A stretch of 64,000 bases of DNA, taken from assembly GCF_003148765.1 (NCBI RefSeq), contig NZ_QGGV01000001.1, positions 827,637 through 891,636 on the forward strand, given 5' to 3'. The notes under the pieces were generated by a model that was not told the origin of the DNA, searched no databases, and worked only from the letters and a program-made list of their open reading frames with translations. Made by a program: the position numbers and the translations under genes. This DNA is from Silicimonas algicola (lineage in GTDB: Bacteria > Pseudomonadota > Alphaproteobacteria > Rhodobacterales > Rhodobacteraceae). Every line of letters begins with the position of its first letter. Position 1 is the first letter of the stretch. This document shows, piece by piece, positions 36,443 to 46,598 of this stretch.

Positions 36443-36945
36443 GCGCGACGCGACCTTCTTCGACGGTGCGGCTGGCGGGCAAGCTCTCGAAGGCAACACG
36501 TCTCAGCGGTGACGAACGGCGCGCTCTGAGCCAGGCGGCTGCGGCCTTGCTGCGGGCGAGGCTTGTCCTCGGGCGGCTTCCGGCGCGACGGCTTGTCGAG
36601 CAGCTTCAAGCCGACGAGGCTGCAACGTCCGACGACACTTTGGATCCAGTCATCCTGGCCCGGCTGAAGCTACTGGAATGGGCGGTACGGACTGCGGCCA
36701 ACAACCTTCCCTGGCGGACCGACTGCCTGGTGCGCTGTCTGGCGGCGCAGGCGATGCTGCGACGCGAGGATCTAGGCTCGAGGTTCTTTCTGGGTGTGCG
36801 AAAGACGGAAGACGGCGACCTCGCGGCGCACGCCTGGCTGCGGTGCCACGGCGTCACGGTCGCGGGTGGAGAAGGCGAGGGTTTCGAGGTTCTGCTTCGC
36901 GCAGAGGGCGGTTCCTTGGAAGGCTCACACGCTGACCGGGAATGA
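36415..36945 (+). CDS. Lasso leader protease (B2, transglutaminase-like)
   Basis: A protein of up to 176 residues of the B2 family. The transglutaminase-like catalytic site has Cys104 in RTDCLVRCLAAQAMLRRE and His139 in AAHAWLRCHG, the expected Cys-His pair; the third acid is not obvious. It cleaves the leader after the residue following Thr29 of the precursor. The GTG at 36415 (GGGGAG upstream) overlaps the PqqD-like gene by 28 bases; a later GTG near 36463 could also be used. It ends the tightly packed part of the cluster. Confidence 0.88.
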   Translation: MQAGRGSHLSATRPSSTVRLAGKLSKATRLSGDERRALSQAAAALLRARLVLGRLPARRLVEQLQADEAATSDDTLDPVILARLKLLEWAVRTAANNLPWRTDCLVRCLAAQAMLRREDLGSRFFLGVRKTEDGDLAAHAWLRCHGVTVAGGEGEGFEVLLRAEGGSLEGSHADRE

Positions 36946-37079
36946 CTACGGTGGGGGAAGACATCAGGTGTGAGCGGAGCCTTCTGGACCGGGAACCTTC
37001 GCAAAGCTAGAACTGCTCATCCATCTTTTCCCGGCTCTGCCCTCGAACAGACAGTCTTCAACGTCAGAAAGGCACCGAG

Positions 37080-37469
37080 TTGAAACGCGCAGACTTCGAC
37101 CCGACAACGGTAGAGCCCGACGGACGGGCTCCCGCGAAGGCAACTCTTTACGACGCCACGGGAACGCCGCCCTGGCGCGGTCATGTCAACGGCGAGACGC
37201 TGGGCGGGCCGGTCACCGTTCTGACCTACGGGACTGACGTCGTAGGGCAGGGGCCGCGGCTTCACGTCCATCCCTATGACGAAGCCTTCATCGTCACCGA
37301 AGGGCGGGCCCGCTTCTTCGTGGGAGACGCCGTGATCGATGCGGAGGCGGGAGAAGTCGTCCTGGGACCGAAGGGCGTGCCCCATCGGTTCGAGAACCTG
37401 GGGCCAGGACGGCTTCAGACCATCGACATTCATCATTCTCATCGGTGGATCCAGACGGACCTGGACTGA
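37080..37469 (+). CDS. Cupin-domain protein
   Basis: A 129-residue single-cupin protein. The metal-site residues are in LHVHPYDEAFIVTEGRARFF (HxH...E) and GVPHRFENLG (His), the standard cupin motif 1 and 2 pattern. It might bind a small metabolite or act as an isomerase or dioxygenase. TTG start with AAAGG upstream. It lies 134 bases after the lasso protease gene and may or may not belong to that transcript; nothing in the sequence ties it to peptide maturation. Confidence 0.82.
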   Translation: MKRADFDPTTVEPDGRAPAKATLYDATGTPPWRGHVNGETLGGPVTVLTYGTDVVGQGPRLHVHPYDEAFIVTEGRARFFVGDAVIDAEAGEVVLGPKGVPHRFENLGPGRLQTIDIHHSHRWIQTDLD

Positions 37470-37869
37470 GGGCGTCCATGCAGGTCATCGACGGTCTGGG
37501 CCTGAGAACGGGCCGGATCAGCGCGAGGTGAGCAGGAATACAGGGCTGCTCACCCTAAGCTGCGATCTCCCACGAGAATTCTGACCGAGAGTACAGCTTT
37601 TGGTTTACTGAGTGATTAGAGGCCGACTCCATCGGGGTGTTCGAATCGACATACGGGGTCGAAGAGGGCTTTGTCGCGGACGGCCGCCTTGAACCCTCTT
37701 GAGCGGCGAGACGCGCCGACAGAGTTGATCCGCATACGCGGCATCAGACAGCGTATGAGCGAAGATATGCTTCTGATATTTAACTTTGTTCTCTCCACCG
37801 AAGATCAAGGGAACGACTTGCCCGTCGCGGCGTTGCGCTGATGTTAGATGGGAAATGGGAGGAGGCGCC
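37470..37869. other. Non-coding gap with AT-rich stretch
   Basis: About 400 bases. The part near 37690-37800 is richer in A and T than the surroundings. Short frames on the minus strand show no recognisable domain. It probably contains the promoter of the following small gene and glucan synthase, and possibly worn-out DNA. Confidence 0.45.
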
Positions 37870-38055
37870 ATGAAGTGGGAACAGATCGAAAACAAATGGA
37901 CCGCCATGTCGCGTCGCATGCGACCGGAGAGATGCCTGCAGGGCGCATATCGTGTCCTGCCTCTGGCGGCCTCAGAGGGGTCTGTGACTAAGGCAACAAT
38001 CACCCCCGAACGGGCGAATGCCGCAGCTACGTCTGCCGTGCGTCAGGACGGGTGA
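37870..38055 (+). CDS. Small protein coupled to glucan synthase
   Basis: A 61-residue protein starting MKWEQIENKWTAMSRRM with GGGAGGAGG just upstream, an excellent ribosome site. Short proteins beginning with a similar Trp/Glu-rich KWxxIExKW segment occur in Rhodobacteraceae, as far as I recall, without known function. Its TGA overlaps the GTG of the glucan synthase gene (GTGA), so the large gene probably depends on its translation. Confidence 0.65.
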   Translation: MKWEQIENKWTAMSRRMRPERCLQGAYRVLPLAASEGSVTKATITPERANAAATSAVRQDG

Positions 38056-41000
38056 CCGAGTCAGGGCCGTCATCGACGAAAAGGCGGCTCTCGCTTCTCG
38101 ATATAGCGCCTTGGACGCAGACACCGAACTTCTGGCGGGATACCACTGTCATCAGGTCGGAATTGTTCGGCCCGGAACGGTTGGAACATCACGCTCTGTC
38201 GCTTGCGTCGGCGGAGGACGTCGCAGAGAAGTCCGATTCCCGAGTCCGCCCGCTGACTGTCCGCGTCAAGAGCAACGCTCGGTTTCTGCTTGTCGCCTAC
38301 AATTCCTGCACCCAGGCGTTGCGGGAGGGACGGCAGATCGCGCCCGCGGCGGAGTGGCTGCTGGACAACTTCCACCTCGTCGAACAGCAACTGCGCCAGA
38401 TCGAGGATGATCTGCCCGCCGGTTACTACCGGCAGCTTCCGAAACTAGCCGGGGGGCCATTCGCCGGATACCCGCGTGTCTTCGGGCTGACCTGGGCCTA
38501 TGTGGCCCACACCGACAGCCTGCTGTCAGGTCCGATCCTCGCGCGCTTCGTCAAGGCCTTCCAGCAGGTCAGCCCCCTCACCATCGGCGAGCTTTGGGCC
38601 ATCGCGATCACGCTCCGGATCGTTCTGGTCGAGAACATGCGCCGCCTGGCGGAACAGATCACCATAAACGACCGCCGACGTCTTATTGCCGATGGCATCG
38701 TCGATGAGGTGCTGGCGGCCCGGGCGACGTCGGGGCTGTCCCCGCAGGACGCGCTGAGGGCGGCGACGGCCCGGATCGCTCCCGGCCCGCTGGACGAGAT
38801 CGTGGCGGCCCAGATCGCCAAACGTCTGCGAGGGTTCGATCCGGCCGAGACGCCGCTTCACGCCTGGCTTGAAGATCGTCTGGCCCATCATGGGACCTCC
38901 ATCGAGACGGTGGTGCAGAACGCCCAACTGCGGCAGGGCGCGTCCAACGTCACCATGCGGAACATCGTCACAAGCATGCGGCTGGCGTCGGAACTGGACT
39001 GGGCCGACTTCGTCGAGGATGTCAGCCTCGTGGATGATCGCCTGCGCGCCCGGTCGGACTTTGCAGCGATGGATTTTGCCACGCGCAACAGGTATCGGAC
39101 CGAAATCGAGGTGTTGGCGCGTGGCTCGGGGCATAGCGAGATCGCCATTGCCGACGCCGCGCTGGATCTTGCCGCCACCATGCCGGAGCCGGACGCCGAT
39201 CCCGGATCATCTCTGATCGGGCCGGCCAGGGCGGGGCTTGAGCGCGACGTCGGCTTCAGTCCGACCGTCCGGATGCAGTTCGAGCGCGGACTGGGCCGAT
39301 TGGGTCTGGCGGGCTTTCTCGGCTTGATCGCGCTCATGTCAGCCTTGGTGCTGGCGCTCGCCCTCTGGACCACGGGAGCGGGCGGGCTGGCGCTGATCGT
39401 TTTGGCGGTCACCGGACTTGCGACCGCCTCCGAAGCAGGCGTCGCACTCGTCAACCTTGTCGTCACCCGGACCGTCAGGCCAGAGCTCTTGCCCGGGCTC
39501 GACCTGTCGACCGGCATTCCGGCGACCCTGCGGACGCTGGTCGCGGTGCCTGTGCTGCTCCGCGACGCCGATGACCTTCAGGCGCAGATCGATCAGCTCG
39601 AGGTCCATCACCTCTCCAGCGCCGGCGGTGCGTTGCACTATGCGCTTCTGTCCGACGGGCCGGACGAGACGACTGAGACCACTCCTCAGGATGCCGCGCT
39701 CATATCGGCGGCGGAGACGGCGATTGAGCGCCTCAACGCGCGTTACCCGTCCGACCAGGGCAACCGCTTCCTGTTCCTGCAGCGCCGGCGGCACTGGAAC
39801 GCCTCGGAAGGCGTCTGGATGGGATGGGAGCGCAAGCGCGGCAAGCTGCACGAGTTGAACCGCCTATTGCGGGGCGCCACCGACACGAGCTTCCTCTCCG
39901 ACGCGGGCGTGCCCCAGGATGTGCGCTACGTCATCACGCTCGACGCCGACACTCGGCTCTTGCGCGATACCGTGGCGCGGCTGATCGGCAAGATGGCCCA
40001 TCCGCTGAACCGCGCGGTCTTCGACCTGGCGACGCGTCGCGTCACCTCGGGCTACGGCATCATGCAGCCCAACGTGACACCCGCCCTTCCGATCGGCACC
40101 GAGGGCTCACTGTTCCAGCGTGTCTTTTCCGGCCTCGGCGGGATCGAGCCTTATGCGAGCGCGGAATCCAACGTCTATCAGGATCTGTTCGGCGAGGGCT
40201 CGTTCACCGGGAAGGGTATCTATGACGTGGACGCCTTCGACGCGAGCCTCGCGGGGCGCGTTCCCGAGAACAGCATGCTCAGCCACGATCTCTTCGAAGG
40301 CGATTTCTCCCGTGCCGCGCTGGTGTCGGACATCGACGTGGTCGAGACCTTCCCCGCACGCTACGACACATCCCGAGGGCGTCAGCATCGCTGGGTGCGG
40401 GGGGATTGGCAGCTTCTGCCCTGGGTGATCCGGCGGGACTCCGGAATTTCTCCCCTCGGAAGGTGGAAGATGGTCGACAACCTGCGTCGCTCGCTGGTGG
40501 CGCCGCTGACGCTGCTCACACTCTTTGCAGGCTGGCTGCTGCCTGTGCCCATGGCCGCCGCATGGACCGCCGCGGTGCTCCTGATGCTGGCGCTGCCGCA
40601 ACTTGTCGGTCTTCCGTTTGCGATCCTTCCGGGCCGGGCCGGGATAACGTCTCGCAGCCATTTTGCGGCGCTTCTGGCGGACACGTGGCGCGCCCTCGCG
40701 CAGATCGCACTGGGCGTCGTATTTCTGGCCGATGCCTCGTGGCAGATGTCGGACGCCATCCTGCGCACGCTGATCCGGTTGGCGGTGACGCGACAGCATC
40801 TGCTTCAATGGGTGACGTCTGCGGCGACAGGGGCCGGCGAGCAGCCCGGCCCGTCCGCGCTCTACCGGCAGATGGCGCACGGGGTGGCACTTGGACTTGC
40901 CGCCTGCGGCGTCGCGGTCGCGCTCAACCCTTCGGTCTGGCCGGTGGCTGCGCCCTTCGCGCTGTTGTGGCTGGCCGCACCCGCGCTCGCCTACCGCGTC

Positions 41001-44000
41001 AGCCGACCGCAGGCGGAGGCTGTCCCGACGCCTCTGACGGACGACGACGCCCGCGCCCTGCGACTGATCGGCCGGCGCACCTGGCGCTACTTCGAGACCT
41101 TCGTGACCGAGGCGGACAACTACCTGCCTCCCGACAACTTCCAGGAAACGCCAACCCCCACGACCTTCCACCGCACGTCACCTACCAATATCGGCCTCTA
41201 TCTTCTGTCCACCACCGTCGCCCGCGACATGGGGTGGATCGGTCAATCCGCCGCCGTCACCCGGCTGGAACAGACGTTGCTGACCCTGACACAGATGCCC
41301 AGGTTCCGCGGCCATCCCTACAACTGGCACGACACACGCGACCTGCAGGTCCTGGATCCGCCTTATGTGTCGTCGGTGGACAGCGGCAATCTCGCGGGAC
41401 ATCTCATCGCGGTGGCCCAGGCCTGCAGGGAATGGCAGGACGGTCCAGTAGCGACGTCCGAGCAGCGCGCGGGGCTTCATGATGCCTTGGCACTCGCACA
41501 GAAGGCTTTGATCCCCGACGCAGCCGCAGTGTCGCGCTTGCTCGACCGACTGTTGGAAGCGAACGCGCGTCAGGATGCCTTCGCGATCTTGGCCCCGATG
41601 GCGACCGAGGCGGTGGCGCTGGCCGACGCTCTGGGAGAGAGCGCAGCCGATCTGGCGTTCTGGTGCGCGGCCGCTCGCGAGTGCATCGCCGGGCACCTCG
41701 CGGATGCCGACGGCGCGGCAGGATCGCGGCTTGCGGAGGTCGAGGACGTCGCCCGCACCCTGGCCATGGATATGGACTTCGCCTTCATGCTCGATCCGGA
41801 CAAGCAGCTCTTGTCCATCGGTTTTTCGGTCTCGAGCAATACCCGCGATCCGAACTGCTACGACCTGCTGGCGTCCGAGGCACGGCTCGCAAGCCTCTTC
41901 GCCATCGCAAAAGACGACGCACCCACCCGCCACTGGTTCAGGTTGGGCCGGGCGGCAACGCCCGTCGGATCGGGATCGGCCCTGATCTCGTGGTCGGGCA
42001 GCATGTTCGAATATCTCATGCCGTCGCTGGTGATGCGGGCGCCGGTGGGATCGCTGCTGGAGCAGACCAACCGTCTGATCGTCGAACGCCAAAAGGCCTA
42101 TGGCGCCGCACATGGGATGCCCTGGGGGGTCTCGGAATCCGGCTACAATGCCCGCGATCTCGAGATGACCTACCAGTATTCCAACTTCGGCGTGCCGGGG
42201 CTGGGTCTGAAGCGAGGTCTGAACGAGAACCGCGTGATTGCGCCTTATGCCACCGGGCTTGCCACCATGGTCGATCCGGCAGCGGCCCTGCGGAATTACG
42301 AACGCCTCGCCGCTCTCGGGGCCGAAGGCCGCTTCGGTTTCTACGAAGCGCTGGATTTCACCGCGCAGCGCCTGCCCGCAAAAGCCGACCATGCGGTGAT
42401 CCGAAGCTTCATGGCGCACCATCAGGGCATGACCATCACCGCCATCGCCAACACGCTTCAGGACGGGCGTCTGAGGACTCGCTTCCACGCCGAGCCTATC
42501 GTCCGCGCGGTCGAGCTACTGCTGCAGGAGCGCGTGCCCCGCGACGCGACGGCCGCCTCGCCGCGCGCCCGGGATGTGCCCGTCACGACCGTCGATGGCG
42601 TGGATGCCCCTGTCGTCCGCCGCTTCGACGCGCCTGCCGAGGAAACCTCGACCGGGCATATGCTGTCGAACGGACATTACGGCGTGATGCTTACCCCCAC
42701 GGGGGGCGGGTTCAGCCGCTGGCGCGATCTGGCCATCACCCGGTGGCGGCCCGATCCCTCGCAGGCGACACTTGGGTCGTTCATCTTTGCACGGGACGTG
42801 ACGTCCGGCGCGCTCTGGTCCGCGGCTGTCCAGCCGACCGGCGCCGGCGAGCACCAGCATCAGGCGGTCTTCTCGGAACACCTTGCCTCGTTCACGCATC
42901 GAGAGAAGAAGCTGACGATGACCACCGAAGTCGTGGTGTCGGCAGAAGATGACGCCGAGGCCCGCCGCGTGACATTGACCAATGCCGGGGGCAGGGCGCG
43001 CGAGATCGACCTGACGTCCTATTCGGAACTCGTGCTGGCTCCGCAGTCCGCGGACTTGGCGCATCCGGCGTTCTCCAAGCTTTTCGTCGTCACCGACTAC
43101 ATGTCCGAGCTCGGTGCGATCATTGCCACCCGACGACGCCGCTCCGACAGCGACCCCGAGGTCTGGGCGGCGCATCTGGGCGTCGTCGAAGGGACCGAAA
43201 GCGCCCCGGTGCAGTACGAAACCGACCGCGCGCGGTTCATCGGTCGGGGAAAAGACATCCGTTCGGCGGCGATGGCGGAGGAACCTCTGTCCGGCACGAC
43301 CGGAACTGTCCTTGATCCGGTCTTCGCGCTGCGGCGGCGCCTGATCGTTCCACCCGGCGGCGTCGCGCGCGTGACCTTCTGGACGGTCGTTGCCGACACG
43401 CCCGAGGCCCTGCTCGATCAGGTCGATCGCCACCGCGATCTCTCGGCCTTTGAACGCGCCGTGACCCTCTCGTGGACGCAAAGCCAGGTCCAGTTGCGCT
43501 ACCTCGGGATCACGTCCGCCGCCGCCGCCGATTTCCAGAGACTGGGCGGAATGATGCTGCGCAACGATCCGCGATTGAGGGCCAGCCCGGCCCAGATCGA
43601 CGCAGGATTGGGGCCGCAATCGACGCTTTGGGCCATGGGCATTTCGGGTGATCTGCCGATCATCCTGTTCCGGATCGCCGACACCGAAGATGCCGCCGCC
43701 CTGCACGAGGTTCTCGCCGCCCACGAGTATCTTCGAATGCGGCAACTGGATGTCGATCTGGTGATCCTGAACGATCGCGCCTCATCGTACGTGCAGGACA
43801 TGCAGACCACCATCGAAGTCGCCGTTCGATCGGCGCAGACGCGTCCGCGCAGCGAGGCGAACAAGGGCGGAAAGCAGGGCGCGATCCATACCCTTCGCTC
43901 CGATCTTGTCACGGCGGATCAGAGGGCGATGCTGGTCGCCACAGCGCGTGTGACCCTGGTGGCGAGCCGCGGCAGCATCGGCGACCAGCTCGATGCCATT

Positions 44001-46484
44001 CTGCCTGCTCCCCCTGTGCCCTCTTCGCCGCCTATCAAGACGCCGCCACCTCAGCCTGCCCCTGCAGTCGCGCCGCCCGAGCTGGAATTCTTCAATGGAA
44101 CCGGCGGCTTTGGGGAAGACGGACGCGAGTATGTCACCGTCCTCAAGGACGGCCAGACCACACACGCGCCTTGGATCAACATAATCGCCAACCCGGTCTT
44201 CGGCTTTGCAGTTTCTGCCGAAGGCAGCGGCCATGTCTGGGCAGAGAACAGCCGCGAGAACCAGTTGACGCCCTGGTCGAACGATCCTGTGTCCGACCCG
44301 GCCGGCGAGGCGCTCTACCTGCGCGATCTCGACAGCGGAGCGCTCTGGACGCCGACGGCGCTGCCGATCCGGGGGAAAGGCACCTACGTCGCGCGTCATG
44401 GCTTCGGCTACAGCCGCTTCAGCCATGACGGACACGGCATCGCGGCAGAGACGGTTCAATTCGTTCCCCTGGAAGATCCGGTCAAGATCACTCACCTGAC
44501 GCTTCGCAATAATGGCGACACGATACGGCGACTATCCATCACGGCCTACGCCGAGTGGGTGCTGGGCACCTCCCGCAGCGCGACCGCCGCTCACATCACC
44601 ACCACGACCGACGAGCAGACCGGGGCCATTCTCGCGCGAAATCCGTTTGCCATCGCCTTCCCGGGACGCGTTGCCTTTGCGGACCTGGGCGCGGGCGTCG
44701 ACAGCGTGACGGCAGACCGGACGGAGGTCCTGGGGCGCGGCGGCAGCATGGTTGCACCGGCAGGCATCGGCTCGGACCCCCTTTCGGGCCGGACCGGCGC
44801 CGCGCTCGATCCCTGTGCCGCGCTGCAACGCCACCTGACATTGGAACCTGGCGAAAGCGCGACGGTGGTCTTCCTCCTCGGGCAAGCCGCATCCGCCGAG
44901 GCCGCCCGCGAGCTGATCCTGCGCCATCGGGCGGTCGAGACGGACACAACGCTCGATGCCGTCCGCGCCCACTGGACCGATCTCCTGACCGCGGTGCAGG
45001 TGCAGACGCCCGACCGGGCCATGGATATACTGCTGAACGGCTGGCTGCTCTATCAGACGCTCGCTTGCCGGATCTGGGCTCGCACCGGCTTCTATCAGGC
45101 CAGCGGCGCCTTCGGCTTCCGCGACCAGTTGCAGGACGGCATGGCGCTCACCGCACTGCGCCCCGAGCTGACGCGCGCGCATCTGCTGCGCGCTGCTGGA
45201 CGGCAGTTTCCCCAAGGCGACGTCCAGCACTGGTGGTTGCCGCATTCGGGGCAGGGCGTCCGCACGCGGATCTCCGACGATCGCGTCTGGCTTGGCTACG
45301 GCGTCGCGCAGTATATCGCGGTCTCGGGCGATGCGACGATCCTCGACGAAGAGGTTCCCTTCCTCGAAGGCCCCGCACTTCCGCCCGGCGCGCATGACGA
45401 CTTCTTCGAGCCCACGGTCTCGGATAGTCGAGCCGACCTCTTCGAGCACTGCGCTCGCGGGCTTGATCTGGCGATCGACCTGACGGGTGCGAACGGAATG
45501 CCGCTGATCGGTACGGGTGACTGGAACGACGGCATGAACCGCGTCGGCGAAGGCGGGGAAGGAACGTCGGTCTGGCTGGGATGGCTGTTGGTCGCCACCC
45601 TCGATGCGATGGCGCCCTTTGCCGAGAGCCGCGATCCAACTCGCGCCCGGCGCTGGCGCGCGCACCGTGAGGAGCTCGTACAGGCGATCGAACGGGATGG
45701 ATGGGACGGCGACTGGTACAGGCGCGGCACCTACGACGACGGAACCCCCTTGGGGTCCTCGACTTCGGATGAATGCCGGATCGACAGCATCGCTCAATCC
45801 TGGGCCGTCCTGTCAGGCGCGGCGGACCCTGTCCGCGCTACCAGGGCGATGGAGAGCATGACCGAGCATCTGATCCGTTCCGATCCCGGCCTGGCGCTCC
45901 TGTTCACGCCGCCCTTCGACGCCACGCCGCACGATCCGGGCTATATCAAAGGATACCCTCCCGGGCTGCGCGAGAACGGCGGGCAATACAGCCATGCCGC
46001 GATGTGGGCCATCCTGGCTCTGTGCCGGATGGGAGACGGCGATGCGGCGGCGCGGCTATTCGCGCTGGTCAACCCGATCAACCACAGCCTCACCCCGGAC
46101 GAGGCTGCACGCTACAAGGTGGAACCCTATGTCGTGGCGGCTGACGTCTATTCCACGCCTCCGCACGAAGGCCGGGGCGGCTGGACCTGGTACACCGGTT
46201 CGGCGGGCTGGATGTATCGCGCCGGGATCGAGGGGATCCTGGGTCTCACGCGAGCAGGGGAAAACCTCTTACTGAACCCCTGCTTTCCCGGGGATTGGCC
46301 TCGGATCAGCGCGACTGTCCGGCTGGGCGAGGCGCGGCTTTCGGTCACCGTTGAAAATCCTGGAGGGACGGGTCGGGGCGTGAAGTCCGCCGTCTTGAAC
46401 GGAGCACCTCACCCTGTCGAAGGGGGGCTGCTGAGGGTGCGTCTGACGGGCGGGGCGCAGGACCTTTTGGTGACACTGACCTGA
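38052..46484 (+). CDS. ndvB: Cyclic beta-1,2-glucan synthase (NdvB/ChvB type)
   Basis: A 2810-residue inner membrane enzyme of the normal length for this family. Helices near 415-470 lead into a GT84 domain with LDADTRL (Asp631, Asp633) and QHRWVRGDWQ (from 778), followed by further helices to about 1000. A glucoamylase-like domain comes next, then GH94 modules with GTGDWNDGMNRVG (Asp2490, Asp2493) in the C-terminal catalytic part. It initiates, elongates, cyclises and releases periplasmic cyclic glucan from UDP-glucose, a factor in osmotic adaptation and host contact. GTG start, overlapping the preceding small gene. An upstream transporter such as ndvA is not in the window. Confidence 0.93.
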   Translation: MTESGPSSTKRRLSLLDIAPWTQTPNFWRDTTVIRSELFGPERLEHHALSLASAEDVAEKSDSRVRPLTVRVKSNARFLLVAYNSCTQALREGRQIAPAAEWLLDNFHLVEQQLRQIEDDLPAGYYRQLPKLAGGPFAGYPRVFGLTWAYVAHTDSLLSGPILARFVKAFQQVSPLTIGELWAIAITLRIVLVENMRRLAEQITINDRRRLIADGIVDEVLAARATSGLSPQDALRAATARIAPGPLDEIVAAQIAKRLRGFDPAETPLHAWLEDRLAHHGTSIETVVQNAQLRQGASNVTMRNIVTSMRLASELDWADFVEDVSLVDDRLRARSDFAAMDFATRNRYRTEIEVLARGSGHSEIAIADAALDLAATMPEPDADPGSSLIGPARAGLERDVGFSPTVRMQFERGLGRLGLAGFLGLIALMSALVLALALWTTGAGGLALIVLAVTGLATASEAGVALVNLVVTRTVRPELLPGLDLSTGIPATLRTLVAVPVLLRDADDLQAQIDQLEVHHLSSAGGALHYALLSDGPDETTETTPQDAALISAAETAIERLNARYPSDQGNRFLFLQRRRHWNASEGVWMGWERKRGKLHELNRLLRGATDTSFLSDAGVPQDVRYVITLDADTRLLRDTVARLIGKMAHPLNRAVFDLATRRVTSGYGIMQPNVTPALPIGTEGSLFQRVFSGLGGIEPYASAESNVYQDLFGEGSFTGKGIYDVDAFDASLAGRVPENSMLSHDLFEGDFSRAALVSDIDVVETFPARYDTSRGRQHRWVRGDWQLLPWVIRRDSGISPLGRWKMVDNLRRSLVAPLTLLTLFAGWLLPVPMAAAWTAAVLLMLALPQLVGLPFAILPGRAGITSRSHFAALLADTWRALAQIALGVVFLADASWQMSDAILRTLIRLAVTRQHLLQWVTSAATGAGEQPGPSALYRQMAHGVALGLAACGVAVALNPSVWPVAAPFALLWLAAPALAYRVSRPQAEAVPTPLTDDDARALRLIGRRTWRYFETFVTEADNYLPPDNFQETPTPTTFHRTSPTNIGLYLLSTTVARDMGWIGQSAAVTRLEQTLLTLTQMPRFRGHPYNWHDTRDLQVLDPPYVSSVDSGNLAGHLIAVAQACREWQDGPVATSEQRAGLHDALALAQKALIPDAAAVSRLLDRLLEANARQDAFAILAPMATEAVALADALGESAADLAFWCAAARECIAGHLADADGAAGSRLAEVEDVARTLAMDMDFAFMLDPDKQLLSIGFSVSSNTRDPNCYDLLASEARLASLFAIAKDDAPTRHWFRLGRAATPVGSGSALISWSGSMFEYLMPSLVMRAPVGSLLEQTNRLIVERQKAYGAAHGMPWGVSESGYNARDLEMTYQYSNFGVPGLGLKRGLNENRVIAPYATGLATMVDPAAALRNYERLAALGAEGRFGFYEALDFTAQRLPAKADHAVIRSFMAHHQGMTITAIANTLQDGRLRTRFHAEPIVRAVELLLQERVPRDATAASPRARDVPVTTVDGVDAPVVRRFDAPAEETSTGHMLSNGHYGVMLTPTGGGFSRWRDLAITRWRPDPSQATLGSFIFARDVTSGALWSAAVQPTGAGEHQHQAVFSEHLASFTHREKKLTMTTEVVVSAEDDAEARRVTLTNAGGRAREIDLTSYSELVLAPQSADLAHPAFSKLFVVTDYMSELGAIIATRRRRSDSDPEVWAAHLGVVEGTESAPVQYETDRARFIGRGKDIRSAAMAEEPLSGTTGTVLDPVFALRRRLIVPPGGVARVTFWTVVADTPEALLDQVDRHRDLSAFERAVTLSWTQSQVQLRYLGITSAAAADFQRLGGMMLRNDPRLRASPAQIDAGLGPQSTLWAMGISGDLPIILFRIADTEDAAALHEVLAAHEYLRMRQLDVDLVILNDRASSYVQDMQTTIEVAVRSAQTRPRSEANKGGKQGAIHTLRSDLVTADQRAMLVATARVTLVASRGSIGDQLDAILPAPPVPSSPPIKTPPPQPAPAVAPPELEFFNGTGGFGEDGREYVTVLKDGQTTHAPWINIIANPVFGFAVSAEGSGHVWAENSRENQLTPWSNDPVSDPAGEALYLRDLDSGALWTPTALPIRGKGTYVARHGFGYSRFSHDGHGIAAETVQFVPLEDPVKITHLTLRNNGDTIRRLSITAYAEWVLGTSRSATAAHITTTTDEQTGAILARNPFAIAFPGRVAFADLGAGVDSVTADRTEVLGRGGSMVAPAGIGSDPLSGRTGAALDPCAALQRHLTLEPGESATVVFLLGQAASAEAARELILRHRAVETDTTLDAVRAHWTDLLTAVQVQTPDRAMDILLNGWLLYQTLACRIWARTGFYQASGAFGFRDQLQDGMALTALRPELTRAHLLRAAGRQFPQGDVQHWWLPHSGQGVRTRISDDRVWLGYGVAQYIAVSGDATILDEEVPFLEGPALPPGAHDDFFEPTVSDSRADLFEHCARGLDLAIDLTGANGMPLIGTGDWNDGMNRVGEGGEGTSVWLGWLLVATLDAMAPFAESRDPTRARRWRAHREELVQAIERDGWDGDWYRRGTYDDGTPLGSSTSDECRIDSIAQSWAVLSGAADPVRATRAMESMTEHLIRSDPGLALLFTPPFDATPHDPGYIKGYPPGLRENGGQYSHAAMWAILALCRMGDGDAAARLFALVNPINHSLTPDEAARYKVEPYVVAADVYSTPPHEGRGGWTWYTGSAGWMYRAGIEGILGLTRAGENLLLNPCFPGDWPRISATVRLGEARLSVTVENPGGTGRGVKSAVLNGAPHPVEGGLLRVRLTGGAQDLLVTLT

Positions 46485-46598
46485 CCGCCGCAAGAATGAG
46501 GCTGGCCCTCGGTTGACGACGCTCTTGTGGAGCCGCGGATGCCGAAGTCCTTGGAATCCAAAAGTTCAGGGAAACGGCTGCAACACTCGGGAAGACAC

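Noticed and set aside
36919..36984. Inverted repeat at the end of the lasso B2 gene as a terminator
   Set aside because: The arms match (GAAGGCTCACAC with GTGTGAGC/GCCTTC) but the loop is near 37 bases and no T run follows.
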